A stretch of 64,000 nucleotides of DNA from Albula goreensis. Taxonomy: Eukaryota; Chordata; Actinopteri; Albuliformes; Albulidae. The DNA is taken from positions 33,374,841 through 33,438,840 of the forward strand of contig CM040743.1 in NCBI GenBank assembly GCA_022829145.1, in the 5' to 3' direction. The stretch's first letter is position 1. Every line of letters starts with the position of its first letter. The position numbers and the translations under genes were made by a program. Below are positions 24,604 to 35,900 of this stretch, piece by piece. A model generated the notes under the pieces. It ran no database searches, was not told the DNA's origin, and was given only the letters and a program-made list of their open reading frames with translations.

Positions 24604-27600
24604 AATAGGCTATATGTAAGAACAGGTGACATTTGAGTGACTACCATATTTGAATGATGCCATATTTGATCCACATTGATACAGATGTACAATATATAAA
24701 GAAAAATATATATAATGTATAAATATAAATACATAAATACACACATGCTGGTGAATGCAAACACACACACACATTTCCATTATGTGATGGCTGTATTGCA
24801 GTATTTTTCTATTTTTTTTTTTTTTTTTCTTATTTTTTTTTTTCTGTAATGTAAAGTCTGTTTTGATCGAATTGCATACGCCCTTAGAGAAGCTAAGTGC
24901 ATTCGATTGAATCTAGCCCAAGGACTTGCTGTGACATCATATCAAACTTTCTTTCAAATGACTGCATTTATTGCGGCTCTATGAATGTCAAAGGAGAGAG
25001 TCGTGCTTTTATACTGACTGATGCATTCTGAAAGCCATTAAATGGATGCCCCAATGCTTTTCTCTGTGGTTTGGCCATACTGTCCAAAAGGAATATGATC
25101 ATATTTCTATGTAGTATTTGTGCTTTCAGGTTAAAGGTGGAGCTATAATTGCTCTTTACATGACATTGTTTTTTTTTTTATTTGAACCAGAAATAACTGC
25201 AAAATGTTATGCAAGCAATGGTAAACAAATTAATTTGGATGCATAATGCACTTTCTTACAACTAGGTTTTAGCCAGCATTACAATTATTTGTCAGTGGTT
25301 GTGTAACATGAGATGGTACCTAATTTAGTACCTCCTGGAGCCTGTAATGATTAATAATTCTTTTGAATATTCATTCATGTTTGTTATATCTGGAAAAAAA
25401 TGAATTATCTTTACGTATGATGTGTCTGTAGCTCTTGATGGGTTGTCGAAGTCTCATGTTAAACACTAATGTGTGACATAAGAGACTTTAGTAAATATTT
25501 CCTGATGGCAAAAGTCTGATTTTAAAGATTGTTTATACCCATAATCTAGATATCCATCTACAGAGGATATCACTGGGTACTTGCTCGGAGGGGATGAACA
25601 TGTTCTTGTGCCCTGTAAAAAGCTGCCGACTGAGACATTACTCATGGACTCTTGGGAAGTGCATTAGTGAGGCATTAGTGTACCCAATGTAGCATCACAT
25701 CGGAGTCAAGCTGTCTTAAATAATGTAAAAATGCATGTGGCACTTACTGCGTGTGAGATACTTCTTACAAACGACTGAACATGGTAGATAAATGCCTTGT
25801 CATAAAAGTAACTTCATACAGTATGTATATGCTTGACAAAGTTAGGCTGCAATTTTCATGGAATCACAGTGTAGTGTGCCACGTAGTCCTATCACTTGGC
25901 TAGAATACTGCCTCTATACATTCAAAATATCAGTCTCAATAATTCAAAATATAACAGCCAAACACATTTATAATATAAGACAAAGCTGTAACTTTTGTAT
26001 TTGTCTATAAGGTAGCAGTGTTATGTATGTTTAGTAGTCCTTGGCTTGAATTCAATCAAGCAAATTTAGTCTTTTTAAGGGAACAGAATTTTTTTAAATG
26101 ACTAATACTGTTATAGCAGTGTTGAGTTATTGACTGGATATGGGGTCTTTATTGGTCTTGGTTCCCAGGTAAGTCAGGTCCAGCCAGGGCAGGTAGGCCA
26201 CATGTCCGCCAGCCTTCATCAGCGAACCCACGGCCAGGTCCCGCTTTCCCAGAGTCCCGTGCCCCAGGCCTCCTCCACCTCCAGCTCACCGTCCTCCTCA
26301 GCTCTCAGCGTGGAGCAGCTGGTCAACAGTGAGTAACCGTGGTAACTACTGCACTGCTCCCCTGAATTCAGCTGGTGTTGAAAATGTTCGCCATTCCAGG
26401 GGAGGGTTTTATTTTCTGCCCGGTAACCAGAAGTTAAAGTTAAGATGGCAGCACCATACAACAAAAAAGCAGCTCTGGGTCATTCTCTTTCACGTGTTTA
26501 CCTCTCAAGCCAAACATTCTTGTCAGAACTCTGGAAATTGCAGAAATAAAGGCTTGTTAAACTCAAGTTTAAAGCTGCTATAGATATCGTAGTACATTTC
26601 AATGACTATGAAACTACTCCATTCTTCCACGGTCTGGCCAACTCTCCCCTAAACAGTCACAACCCTTCGGTAGAGAAATGAGCATCCTATGGGAATATAG
26701 GACAGTATACAATAGTTTCTGGCCATCCTCCAGTTTAAACCAACCCAGCTCTTCACACTGCATCTTTGCTTCACTATCGCTTCTATATCTTGCTACTATT
26801 TGGCATTCATTTTACTATCACTTCATATGCTAATTGGATAGGTGACCTTGGTAAGATTCTATCACTACCTCTCATACAGGTACTGTTTCTAAGTGTGTCA
26901 CTAGCTTTCTCAGAGGTTATTGTTGATCTGTTTGCTGACTGAAACTATTTGATAATGAAAACACATTTTAAATAGTCATAATTTGGGTTTACTTTACAGC
27001 CTACTAAAATAGTAATATTGACAACTTATTTAAAATACAGGGGGATGGCAGTTACAGCTATTAAACCTTACAGAAATGAAACTACGGTTCTCTTGTCATC
27101 TGCACTTTGTTTTATTCGTCCTAAAGACCTTCTTAGTTGTTTTGTACAGGTACCTGCCAGATTAATAAGGGTTATGAAATGATGATACTGTAATTCACCT
27201 TCAGGTAAAGGTAGGAGAGGGAAAATTTTAAGTACGATGAAATGAGGGTGTCTGTCCTCCCCAGACCCCCTAACGGCCCCGGGCGAGGTGGACGGCGTCA
27301 ACCTGGAGGAGATCCGCGAATTCGCCAAAGCCTTCAAGATCCGTCGCTTATCCCTGGGGCTGACGCAGACTCAGGTGGGCCAGGCCCTCAGTGCCGCCGA
27401 GGGCCCCGCCTACAGCCAGTCTGCCATCTGCAGGTAAAGACACGCAACTGCAGCCTGATCTACCGCCATGCAGCCACTCCTTTCCTGCTCAATGGAGTCT
27501 TTTTTTTTTCTTTTTCTTTTTTTATCTTAGAATCGTACAGTTTGTTATATTTTGTCATTGTTGTCTTTGTTGTTGTTTTTAGCATGTTCTTTAAGAAATG

Positions 27601-29908
27601 TCTTACTTTTACCTCCTGTTCATTCCTTTATATTCTGGTCTGGGTTTGTCTTGAAATCATTGTCTTGAACAGAATCTAGTCTGTACTACTAAATCTGTGA
27701 CAAATAGGTACTCTTTGTGACAGGTAGGAACACATTTTTATAAAATATGTTTTTGACAAACACCATAACAGTCCAGAATTGTGACTTGATTACTTATTGT
27801 AATAATTATCACAGCTGACTTTAGGTATAATAGCCTTAACAATAGTCAAGTTATCTAGTTATCAGGTCCTATTATCAACCAAATTTGGCATAGAAACAAG
27901 GCCTCTATTTTACTTTACCTTTTTATATTGTCTGACAGAATTATATCAGATATTACAGATAAGTTGGCTTTCTCATTTGAAATAAATAGTTTCTTTTTAA
28001 ATGAGGAAGCTCAGTGTAATTCATGCATTCATTCATTAACCTACATACAACATATAGCACTTAAGCACTTATGCCATTTAATAATTACTTAGACCAACCA
28101 TTCCTTTTACATTTTGTTACATGCAGATATGGATACTCATTAAATAATAATACTGTGTCTTACAATATAATGGCATAAATATTGTTGGAAACTGGGCCAT
28201 GATATCTTTAATGTCCAGGTTCCACATATGAACATATATTCTAGATTTCTCCAGTGTTTTCTGCTTCATGTAATATTTACAATATGGGAATATGATAATC
28301 TGTATGAAATTTTCATATAACAGAAGACATGACAGTGAAAAACGGAATTGCGTGTATTGTATGATTACGACTAGAGTTTCTGAATAATTGACCATAATAC
28401 TTGTCAGTGAATGTTTTATTTTAGAGTGCTTTAGTTTGATCATTTCCAGAAAACATTTTCATGAGAGTGTATTTTACCTCCAAGTATACATTTATTCATC
28501 TGTTATGCTAAATAAAAGTGACAGATTTCTGTTAGTGCAAGCCTTGACAAATACTGTCTAAACTGTCAAAAATATTATTCATATTTCATTGTTTTGTCCT
28601 AGTTAATGCTGCTCTCCAAGGAGTTGGCATCAAAGCTATGCAGTGCATAAAGAGAGTTTTATGCCCTTACTGTTCTGGGTCAGTAGCGGATGAAAAGTTT
28701 AATATGTTCCCAGCAGACTGTCTCAGTTTAAGACTCAGGTTATAAATAGAGTGGCAAGGGTCACAGGACAACGCAGCACTGATGTAGTGACCAATGATGC
28801 AATAATACCTTGTTAGCTCCAGTAGAGGTATTTGTCAGTCTTGAATAGTTATGGACACTTCATTTGATTTTAGTCTTATCATTTGTGTTATCATTTGTTT
28901 AGCTCAGGGGAGACAGGCACACAGTCATTTGTTGGGGTGTGTGAGGTGACTCACAAAATACGTTGATGTATCTGTTTATTTGTGATTAATTCCCTGTAGA
29001 TTTCATCATACCCATTGTAGTAACAACTGCATGTTGGCTCTTTGGTCGATTTTAAATCTTCTAGTCTACAGAGGGGTCTCCTTATTCTGCATACTTACCA
29101 AGAACTCATTATTGACGTCATCCAATGCTGGCTTATTATCAAACCTGCATGGAGATAATGAAGAGATAGCATTTTACCACTTAAAGTCACTGACATCATA
29201 AAGTTCTTATTCAAGCTGAAGCTCTACAGCGTTCCGACTCCAAGACCCCATCATTACCATAGCAACTTCTTGTTGGGCCTTCGTGTCCCATTCAGTGGCA
29301 TTGTAAGGAGACCCCTCCTCTTCCCCTTTCAGTGGCTAGCAGCAGAAGGCCTCAAAATAAGACTCTTTTTTTTCTCTCGATTCTCCCCTAGACACACCAT
29401 CCTGAGGGGCCACTTTCTCCTACCGCAGGAAGCCCAGGAGAGCACTGTAGCTAGCGGTCTGACTGCCAAACTGAACCCTGGCCTTTTATATCCTGCTAGG
29501 TTCGAGAAGTTGGATATCACCCCAAAAAGCGCCCAGAAGATAAAGCCGGTCCTGGAGCGATGGATGGCGGAGGCAGAGGCCCGCCACCGCTCCGGGATCC
29601 ACAACCTGTCCGACTTTATCGGCAGCGAGCCCTCCAAAAAGCGCAAGAGGAGGACCTCTTTCACCCCGCAGGCGCTGGAGATCCTGAATGCCCACTTCGA
29701 GAGGAACACGCACCCCTCCGGCCAGGAGATGACGGAGATCGCCGAGAAGCTCAACTACGACCGCGAAGTCGTCCGCGTCTGGTTTTGCAACAAGAGGCAG
29801 GCGCTGAAAAACACGATAAAGAGGTTGAAACCGCCCGAGCTTGATCCTGCCGTCCCAATAGAATCTCTCACGAACACCCTCTTGGACCCACTGGAGAAAC
29901 ACGCTTAA
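4710..29908 (+). CDS. pou6f2: pou6f2, POU class 6 homeobox 2 (3' part, six coding exons)
   Basis: Join of 4710-5101, 19419-19550, 24329-24538, 26169-26328, 27265-27433 and 29392-29908. It encodes about 525 residues of a nuclear transcription factor that binds octamer-like and AT-rich DNA through a bipartite POU domain. Seen: a Gln/His-rich segment, two Ala/Gln/Val-rich activation-type segments containing the repeated phrase LVTNAQGQ / LLTNAQGQ, a Ser-rich linker, a POU-specific domain split by an intron, and a POU homeodomain with helix-3 RVWFCNKRQ. All junctions are GT-AG and phases match (1-0, 0-0, 0-0, 0-1, 1-2, 2-stop). POU6F2 rather than POU6F1 is chosen because of the TIPLM and NTQGITLSP segments, the 36-residue insert in the POU-specific domain and the [12 protein letters not shown] homeodomain. 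The start codon and roughly the first quarter of the protein lie left of the window; no earlier exon is recognisable in 1-4709. In mammals it is expressed in retina and other neural tissue (family knowledge). Confidence 0.95.
7590..8820 (-). mobile_element. Degenerate Ty3/gypsy LTR retrotransposon fragment
   Basis: Read on the minus strand, broken frames carry pieces typical of fish Ty3/gypsy Pol. The protease-RT linker gives [12 protein letters not shown]; the next part gives [10 protein letters not shown]. Farther on come [15 protein letters not shown] and [21 protein letters not shown] RT pieces and a remnant of the catalytic YxDD motif near 7610-7625, where the frame is shifted. Upstream of these, at about 8070-8290, is a protease-side segment ([11 protein letters not shown]). 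At 8330-8665 is a gag-like start, and at 8450-8820 a T/C-rich segment that resembles an LTR or leader. There are several frameshifts and stops; no intact ORF and no second LTR were found. It is a fossil lying antisense to pou6f2. Confidence 0.8.
9955..10045. promoter_or_regulatory. CpG-dense segment in a pou6f2 intron
   Basis: About 12 CpG dinucleotides fall in roughly 75 bases (tcgcgcaccgggtcgcgg and so on) inside AT-rich, CpG-poor intron. This may be an unmethylated regulatory element or an internal promoter; function is inferred only from composition. Confidence 0.4.
11401..11433. repeat. Perfect 15-bp inverted repeat with a 3-nt loop
   Basis: The left arm tgtgaaagtatggac (11401-11415) and right arm gtccatactttcaca (11419-11433) are exact reverse complements separated by atg. 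It could form a hairpin or cruciform. Origin unknown. Confidence 0.9.
11690..12040. promoter_or_regulatory. Candidate conserved non-coding element with homeodomain-type sites
   Basis: A repeat-free block with many ATTA/TAAT cores: gatcattaattt, cttaattagat, ccgattaaaatg, caaattaatcataat. The composition differs from the flanking simple and AT-rich sequence. Enhancer function is inferred; cross-species conservation was not tested. Confidence 0.3.
12584..12743. repeat. (CT)n and long (GT)n microsatellites
   Basis: A CT-rich run at about 12584-12610 is followed by 37 uninterrupted GT units at 12670-12743. This is probably polymorphic and hard to assemble. Confidence 0.95.
14765..14985. promoter_or_regulatory. 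CpG-dense segment in a pou6f2 intron
   Basis: About 18 CpGs in 220 bases (gctcgcgcac, acgctgcggcgg, ccacgcgagg, gtctcgcc, aacacgcaacacgg) within CpG-poor intron. The short ORFs on either strand have no recognised homology. Candidate regulatory element or promoter. Confidence 0.35.
15690..15805 (+). mobile_element. LINE (L2/Rex-like) 3' tail
   Basis: The sequence cagtgcccttgggtgctttg, then aaaggcgcttacaaataaaa and tgtattgttatt, is the typical 3' end of fish LINEs. Only the tail was recognised; no ORF remains. Confidence 0.55.
15842..16018 (+). mobile_element. tRNA-derived SINE with LINE-type tail and (ATT)n
   Basis: The tRNA-like head has an A-box-like tagtctagtgg at 15855-15865 and a degenerate B box ggtttggccc at 15892-15901. 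A central gagcaaggcccttaacccc block follows, then the ggataaaggtgtcagctaaa and tgactgtaatgta tail shared by many teleost SINEs and their partner LINEs, ending in ATT repeats. It directly follows another LINE tail. Confidence 0.8.
16190..16560. promoter_or_regulatory. Candidate conserved non-coding element with an inverted repeat
   Basis: Complex, non-repetitive sequence containing near-perfect 15-bp inverted arms: gtcattttctgccac at 16259-16273 and gtggtagaaaatgac at 16301-16315 (one mismatch, 27-nt loop). There is no coding signal. Regulatory or structural role inferred. Confidence 0.3.
18037..18060. repeat. Perfect 24-bp palindrome
   Basis: Self-complementary over its full length with no spacer, centred on gtttaaac. 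It is AT-rich with T-box-like half-sites facing each other (agtgt/acact), so it may be a protein-binding site or chance. Confidence 0.85.
19419..19550 (+). CDS. pou6f2: pou6f2 exon, Ala/Gln-rich segment
   Basis: The acceptor is tttccccag ending at 19418 and the donor is gtaagtgcc at 19551. It has 132 nt, phase 0 at both ends, so it could be skipped without a frameshift. It encodes [16 protein letters not shown] through [10 protein letters not shown], characteristic of the activation region of POU6F2. Confidence 0.93.
22680..23110. promoter_or_regulatory. CpG-dense segment with a POU octamer
   Basis: About 28 CpGs in 430 bases (ccggcgcgag, gcgaagcaacgg, ccgtgaccgg, aaccgtcgttgc, tcgcgcgtgcga) in CpG-poor intron, with the octamer ATGCAAAT at 22994-23001. 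No reading frame shows homology. Candidate intronic enhancer or alternative promoter. Confidence 0.4.
23265..23331 (+). repeat. LINE-tail-like segment with (ATT)n
   Basis: The sequence gacctctgatccactttata, then aatgctttataaac, is followed by ATT repeats. It resembles a degenerate LINE or SINE 3' end. Confidence 0.35.
24329..24538 (+). CDS. pou6f2: pou6f2 exon, TIPLM / NTQGITLSP segment
   Basis: The acceptor is ccttttctgcag ending at 24328 and the donor is gtaaacatg at 24539. It has 210 nt, phase 0-0, encoding 70 residues from [13 protein letters not shown] to [13 protein letters not shown] (CA)n repeat begins about 24 nt after the donor. The segment is almost residue for residue like mammalian POU6F2. 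Confidence 0.95.
24539..26168 (+). other. pou6f2 intron, 1.6 kb
   Basis: Begins with a CA microsatellite close to the donor and a poly(T) run at about 24811-24842. Otherwise unremarkable AT-rich DNA with no exon recognised. Confidence 0.75.
24563..24650. repeat. (AC)n microsatellite with a dispersed-repeat flank, copy 1
   Basis: Nineteen AC units (24563-24601) are followed by taaataggctatatgtaag, then aacagg and atttgagtgactaccatatt. The same flank follows the AC repeat at 36339. Confidence 0.85.
26169..26328 (+). CDS. pou6f2: pou6f2 exon, Ser-rich linker
   Basis: The acceptor is cttggttcccag ending at 26168. The donor gtgagtaac follows 26328 and leaves one base (phase 1). It encodes [18 protein letters not shown] through [12 protein letters not shown]. 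The [11 protein letters not shown] and SALSV.QLV pieces match the linker just before the POU-specific domain. The first codons read gta agt, which resembles a donor, but the continuous frame and the following exon support this as the exon start. Confidence 0.88.
26329..27264 (+). other. pou6f2 intron, 936 bp
   Basis: Between the Ser-rich linker exon and the first POU-specific exon. Nothing else recognised in it. Confidence 0.8.
27265..27433 (+). CDS. pou6f2: pou6f2 exon, POU-specific domain part 1
   Basis: The acceptor is tgtcctccccag ending at 27264 and the donor is gtaaagac at 27434, leaving AG of an Arg codon (phase 2). It encodes [18 protein letters not shown] then [18 protein letters not shown] and ends YSQSAIC(R). 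This is the first half of the POU-specific domain, including the recognition-helix region TQTQVGQAL...SQSAICR. Codon use is GC-rich compared with the flanking introns. Confidence 0.96.
27434..29391 (+). other. pou6f2 intron, 2.0 kb, splitting the POU-specific domain
   Basis: AT-rich intron separating the SAIC(R) end of the first half-domain from the insert/FEKLD half. It starts with a T-rich run at 27498-27530. No other exon or clear repeat seen. Confidence 0.8.
29392..29908 (+). CDS. pou6f2: pou6f2 terminal coding exon: insert, POU-specific part 2, homeodomain
   Basis: The acceptor is ttctcccctag ending at 29391. The first base completes AGA (Arg), and the stop TAA is at 29906-29908. The first 108 nt encode a 36-residue segment ([15 protein letters not shown]... 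to ...LYPAR) that interrupts the POU-specific domain. Then come [16 protein letters not shown] and [11 protein letters not shown], a basic [12 protein letters not shown] arm and a complete homeodomain ending in [14 protein letters not shown], with the POU-typical Cys in helix 3. The tail is [10 protein letters not shown]...LEKHA. A second AG at 29498-29499, preceded by ccttttatatcctgctag, would give the short isoform starting at 29500 with Arg restored. Confidence 0.96.
29500..29502 (+). other. pou6f2: Alternative 3' splice site inside the terminal pou6f2 exon
   Basis: An acceptor AG at 29498-29499 with a pyrimidine-rich run upstream (ccttttatatcctgctag) lies exactly 108 nt after the first acceptor. 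Joining at 29500 gives AG+G (Arg), then TTC GAG AAG (FEK), the uninterrupted POU-specific domain. Two POU6F2 isoforms, with and without a 36-residue insert, are known in mammals. Confidence 0.8.
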
Positions 29909-32900
29909 TCCAGGATTTAAAGTGAACAGCAACAAAAAATTCACTGATTATTTTCTCCGGCAAGTCACGTACTAAGCATCAAGGCTGAGAATTGTTTGTG
30001 GGGTCACCCCTGGATATTCTGTGTCTTAAGTGTTTGACAATTATTTGTACCAGCAACAAGAACTACGAACAAACATTTACACATGGTGTCAGTTAATTAA
30101 GAAACCTGGCTGGAAACCAAAAATAAAGGAAAATGGAAACTAAATATAATATGACAAAAAGTACACAAATGTATAGCTTCTGTGAAAGTGTTCTAAGGTA
30201 AAAAGGGTCCATAAAATTGTTCATAGTCTGTTTTAAAGACAGTTCTTACATATATGCTATGATCAGAGCGGGGAAGATAAACATTTTTGATCTCTCGCTT
30301 TAGAATTTTACAATAAAAATTGAAGAGAAAAACAAGAGAGGAAAAAAATCTAACCAAAGTCTGGATTTCTTCATATGATCCACAGCAAGACTATTTATTT
30401 CTTTTTGTAAAATAAATGTACTATGAATTTTTACATTTATATTGACCATGTACAAACATGTCCCTTTGTGTGTGTGGATTCTTTTATGGCTTAGTTTTGT
30501 CTCACTTGCTTGTCTTGTGATTTGATTAGCCTTGCTTTTTATTTTTGCATAAATGTAGTTTACTGCTTTGATAGGCCCAAAGTTAAAGGACAATTGGTTC
30601 TTTTCCAACAGGGCAGGTATTCAAAAACTGAAAATCATAAAAATGGATTCTTTCTTCAGTCTGTAAGTGGAGTGTACTTTGTCAACAAAATGTTTTTTTT
30701 TTCTTTCAGCCAAAACAGAACCTCAAAATGGTTCATCTTGTACTCACTGTTTTTGTTTTTCAATAACAAAATGATACGATCAACAAATGACTTCTTTTCA
30801 GCTGCCATGAAACTTTAAAAATATAAAGGCATTCATTTTATTTTTGATACAATTGTCTATATGTGAAGGGAGTGTAATTAAAAGAGCTTTGTCCAGTTAA
30901 CTGTAAAGAATTCTGCACCGCTGTTCTGTTGAAATGTTTCTCGCTCTCCTATAGTATGGAGTGATGTCATGATGTTGTCATAGCCTGATAGCCAAAGAAC
31001 CTACTTCAGAGTCCAAGGGCTTGTAAAGCTGTTTTCCAAAGCCAGAAATATAACAAATATTTACTTCATTGTTGACACTGATGCATTCATTTGCTTTGTA
31101 TCCAGAAATAGTGAGAATAGTATATAGATTTATGCTGTCATATTCATATACATCAGCAGGTCACCAGACTATGAGATGAGAGAAATACGGTTTTAATGTT
31201 CTGTTGACATTTTTTATATGATCAAGGTTGTTGGCGAGTAGTTCAGTTGGTATTAACTATGGTGTAGGCTTGGCCTTGTTGCCTAGATACACCACATTGG
31301 CAATGATTCATTTGCTCCTCCAAAAAATTCACCTGGCAACCAGTTGTAGCTAGCAAGAGACACAACTCTCCACCAATCAGCTTTGAATATCTTGTCGCTC
31401 TGTCTTATCACTGACCATTCGCCTGGCCAATTGCATGAGCATAGTGCACATACCTCATCTGTACTCTAGTGACATCCATGTTGATGTAGTAATGTCAATT
31501 ATTGACTTGTTTGAACCAATCAAAAATGGTTTTCTTTCCACAGCCAATGCAGTCATTGGTTGGAACCATTAAGTCACTGATGCTTTATAGTAGCTCCTCC
31601 TGTTTTTGGTTCAGTGAAACTTTATTCCACCGTCACTTCTGGAGTGGTGCTGGCATGGGTTATAGTTCCACAGGAGTGATTTCAGAATCTCTGTGGGAGA
31701 TTCCAAATAGATGGAAAAAGAGAGAATTGCTCTTGATAAACAGGCAAACAAAAATTGATTAGTAGAGAACATACACTATTGCAGTCTGTGAATATTTAGT
31801 TCAAGAAGGATTTATTTATAATTAAAAAGTTTTACAGAACAGCTTCAGCCAAATGAACACTATACAGGAATGCTACATGTGGAAACTTTGAAATGGTCTA
31901 GCAATCTCATAAACAGTCTAACTGTAAACATTTTAAACATTTTTAGGTCTGATATGATAGAATGTGATTTAAAATCTGTGTATGTATGTTGTATATTGTT
32001 TTGATGTACAATTAGTTATGGTGGGTACAGGTGCTGCCAAACAAGTCAAAAGTTGTTTCTCACCACAGCAACAGGCTGTGGTTTGGACTGATGAGTCATT
32101 GCTAATGCATGACACCTCCTAACATGTTGAAGTTACCATTCACTCTTTCATCAATAATTCATTGGCTCATACCTTCAGGTATCCATCTTGAAGTGTTGAA
32201 TAGAAGACAAAATCAGAATAGCCAATAGAGAGAAGAGTGGTAGAATACAGAGATGGTACAGCTGTCATTTCAGCCGGTCAACATGCCTCTCAAGGACTAC
32301 AAAAGAAATCCAGCTTGAGTATTGTGATTTTTTTTTGCAAAACAACAAAGTAAGTAATTAGTGACTGCTTATAACAGGCAAAGGGAAGTCAGCATGGTTT
32401 TTACACAGTACAATTAATCCCTTTAGTAATTTTGATCATTACAGACCACTCCTTGACCAAAACACTGGAAACGAAACATTCCATGACAATATGGTGGTTA
32501 TGTCTTTAAAATATGTATCCTTTTTGAAGGGATTTTGAAAGTGTTCTTTTTTTAAATTTATTTCCGGATTCAAAAATAAGGTTGACGCAGAATGACAGCC
32601 ATTTGGCTGTGTAAGAAAGTGCAGTGTAGTCCTGTCAGAGATTCAGCAGAATGAACTTTTCAGACAAAATGCGCTTGAAAAGGGTTTGTTGAAGCAAAAT
32701 GTAGAATATCTAGATTAAAGTTAGATCTTGGGCTTGGAGTCAGTGGGGCAACGCCATGCTGGGCATTCAGCTGTGAACCCCCGTGGACTACTGGAAAATA
32801 AAAAAGGAGAAAGAGCGAGGGAACAACATTTGAAAGGAGGAGATTAGGTGGAGGTGGGATGCCGGAAGCGATTAGCACAAAGGGAAAGGAGGTTGAAGTG

Positions 32901-35900
32901 TATGAGGAATGTTCTGGATTGGCTGGTGACGTAGGTTGGGTGAAGGGTTGTCTGAAGAGTATGTCTCCCGAACCTTTGTTTTCACAAACTCTGATACAGG
33001 ATATAGTCATTTGTTTTCTCTCTTTAAAGGCCAGTATGACCCACCCTGATATGTGCCAGCTATATATCACATCCACCAGTTCGAACAACGTTACACAATG
33101 ACCCAAGTTAAAACCGGACAAACCAGGGATAGTGTTTTGGCTATGTAAGTGAATTTTCTCCTAAACCAATTTCCCTTGTGTTGTGACATACATCCTTGCA
33201 TATATTACAACATAGCTAAGCTGTTCATAAATTTACATACATTTATATGGGGTTGGTACTTTTCCAGCTAGTTCTGTGAACACTTAAATCGCCAGTCTCT
33301 GCTTGCAGTTTACAAGTATTATTTCAAATAAAATTGGAAAGTGAGTCTGGCTGGTGCAGGACTGTAAAACATATATGAATATTCATACATGCAAATATAA
33401 ATCTTACAGCCAATCAGAGATACAGCCGGCCTTCAGGTGGCTGGTAGAGTGAAAGCATCAGATTGTGGTAGTGAAGGATGGTTGTATGGCTTCTTTCTCA
33501 GTTGTGTGGGACACAGTCACTGGCCTGAGAGAACAGTTATCCAGTTCAGGTAGGGAAAAAGGGGTAAAATGAGATGAGGTAAAACCAGATCTGCTTATGA
33601 GGTTCAGGTAAAAGCGTACATAGCACAGAAATATTACCATGTTTATACAACATAGGGCACTTGTATCAAACTGGTTTTGCTTCATCACTCCTTTATTATT
33701 TTTATTTTGAACGTTTAATGTACTGAAAGTCAGTATCCTTTTTGGAAAGTGCTTTATATCAACATTGTGCTACCATGGTAAATATTTTCTCTCATTTACT
33801 TCTGTGCAGCTCTTGTTGTGTGTCTCAAGGTCTCAATGTTTCAGAAAATGTTGCATACTCTCTTCTTGTTTGTCAATCTTCCCTCTGCTCCCTTTTTCTT
33901 CCCTTGTGGAAAACATACAGTGGACAAGCCTAACAAGATGTTAAAACCAAAAAAAAAAAAAATTATGCCTTCACTCGTTTTTATCAATGTTGGACCAAAG
34001 GTCAGTGTGTTGTCGGAATATGCACATTGTTCAGAAATATGGTTTGATGATGCTGACAATCTTGCAGTATGAAACTGTTATTTGAAGAAAATAAAGAGAT
34101 CTAGAAGAACTTACCTCAGCATTGTTCTCGTACCTTGATTCAGCCTAAACAAATTAAACTTTGCCCTTAGCTTTGAGAAACACATACATACTTTTATGAT
34201 TTTGTGTATTTGATGGCAGAATGGTCTGTAACAGGGTTTTTAAATCAGAATTTATTTTTCAAGGTTGTGACTGTGATTGGGTACATGCATTTTTGAGGGT
34301 TAGGGGTGGGGTCTCTGGGGTTAATCTACAATGACACAAATGGATTCCAGAGTGAAAACAGCAAGACACTCTCAAGAAATCACTCTACTCTGGGAAAACA
34401 TACTGAAAGGAAAAAGTCATACACAAAATGTAAGAAGATAGGTGCCAGTGGAATAGTTGAAGGCACCAATGACTTTTTATTTCACCCAGCTACATTTCTA
34501 GTATGTGTGGGAGGCATTAAAGATCTGTGTAAAATGCATGACTGGCTTTTGTATTCAGAATTAAGGACAAAGTGCACTGTAGTTTGTTTCATTCTGGGTC
34601 CTTTTGAGAAATTCTGTTATATACCTTATATACATTTGTGAATTTCAGTTTGTAGTTTTTACCTTCTGTTTAAGAGAGCTGTTCTTTGATTAAGCTTATG
34701 TGTGACAAATTCACTTTTTTATTTTTTATTTTCTGTTGTGAAATGGTTGTCAGGGTTTGTACAGAAATATTGAATGATGTGTTGCTGTTACACTTTTCAT
34801 TATGTATTTTTAATATGCCATTGCTATGTTTATTGAGATGTACATTTCTTTCATCTATTTGTCCTGCTACATTTGTAAAACAAGTTTGTGATCAAATCCA
34901 CTACAAGTACATTTTCAATTAACTTGAAAAAATAACAAACTCACATACACATGCACACACAAACACCCAAGCTTGAAGATATTAATAAAAAATCTTAATA
35001 AATAATAAAATAAAAAAATATTAATCTTGAAGCCAAAGCTGAAAGAAACCTGAAGAGGTTTTATTTAAATTTTATATACAATAAAATGCATTTTATCTCA
35101 AAAGCAATATTGGTTTGGTCAGTACGGCTGCACTTTTTGTGTATTTTTAAACAGCATCCATTCTGTCACATCTATTTGTACCATAAATATTAAACAGCTT
35201 TGACATGAACAAGCAAAACCTGTCTTTTATCTGTGTGCATATCTTTTAATTGCCTGGTGTGTCTCTCCTTCGATTACAGTGCATGTTTGTACCACCCGGC
35301 ATGGTAAAATATTAACTATTTAATCAACAGTTCGAACTCATGCCACACAGTAAAATGTTTAGTGCTTACTACACTCTGATTGAGTGGTCTGAGATTGATC
35401 ACAAAGCATGGAGTTTCTGGAACATGTTTTTTTTCCTCCAGGAGGTGAACAATACAGAATATAATTTGATGTAAAACATTTTTCAGAGACAGCATATTGC
35501 AAAACCATAAATAACGTAATTCATTAAGACAACAGTAGCACTTGAAATGTCCTTGTCTTATGCTGGATCATAAATGGCTGGCTCGATACAGACAATTCCA
35601 AAACATTAAACGAAACCAAATACTAATATAATAGAACAGTCTGCGGTGATAGCAGTTCTTCAGAGCCCAGAGCGCATTAATTCATGACAATGCACCTCAT
35701 CAAACATAATTTTCAGTTAATATATAAACCATATTCAATTACAAGATGCCAATTTATAGAAAATAATATAATGATAATCATAATATGAATCATTTGTGAC
35801 ATTGATACTGGTGAACACCTTTGGATCTGCAGTGAGCAGCCAGTTTAAAGTGAGCTAAATGGGATAGATTGGTAATGGATAACTGTCCTTTATGTTTGCT

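Noticed and set aside
29486..29944. Minus-strand ORFs opposite the POU/homeodomain exon
   Set aside because: GC-rich coding exons leave open antisense frames; no independent signal.
32660..33121. 153-codon minus-strand ORF between pou6f2 and otulin
   Set aside because: No recognisable motif; intergenic or UTR location.
34306..34641. 111-codon plus-strand ORF downstream of pou6f2
   Set aside because: No motif or homology; may be a chance frame in a long 3' UTR.
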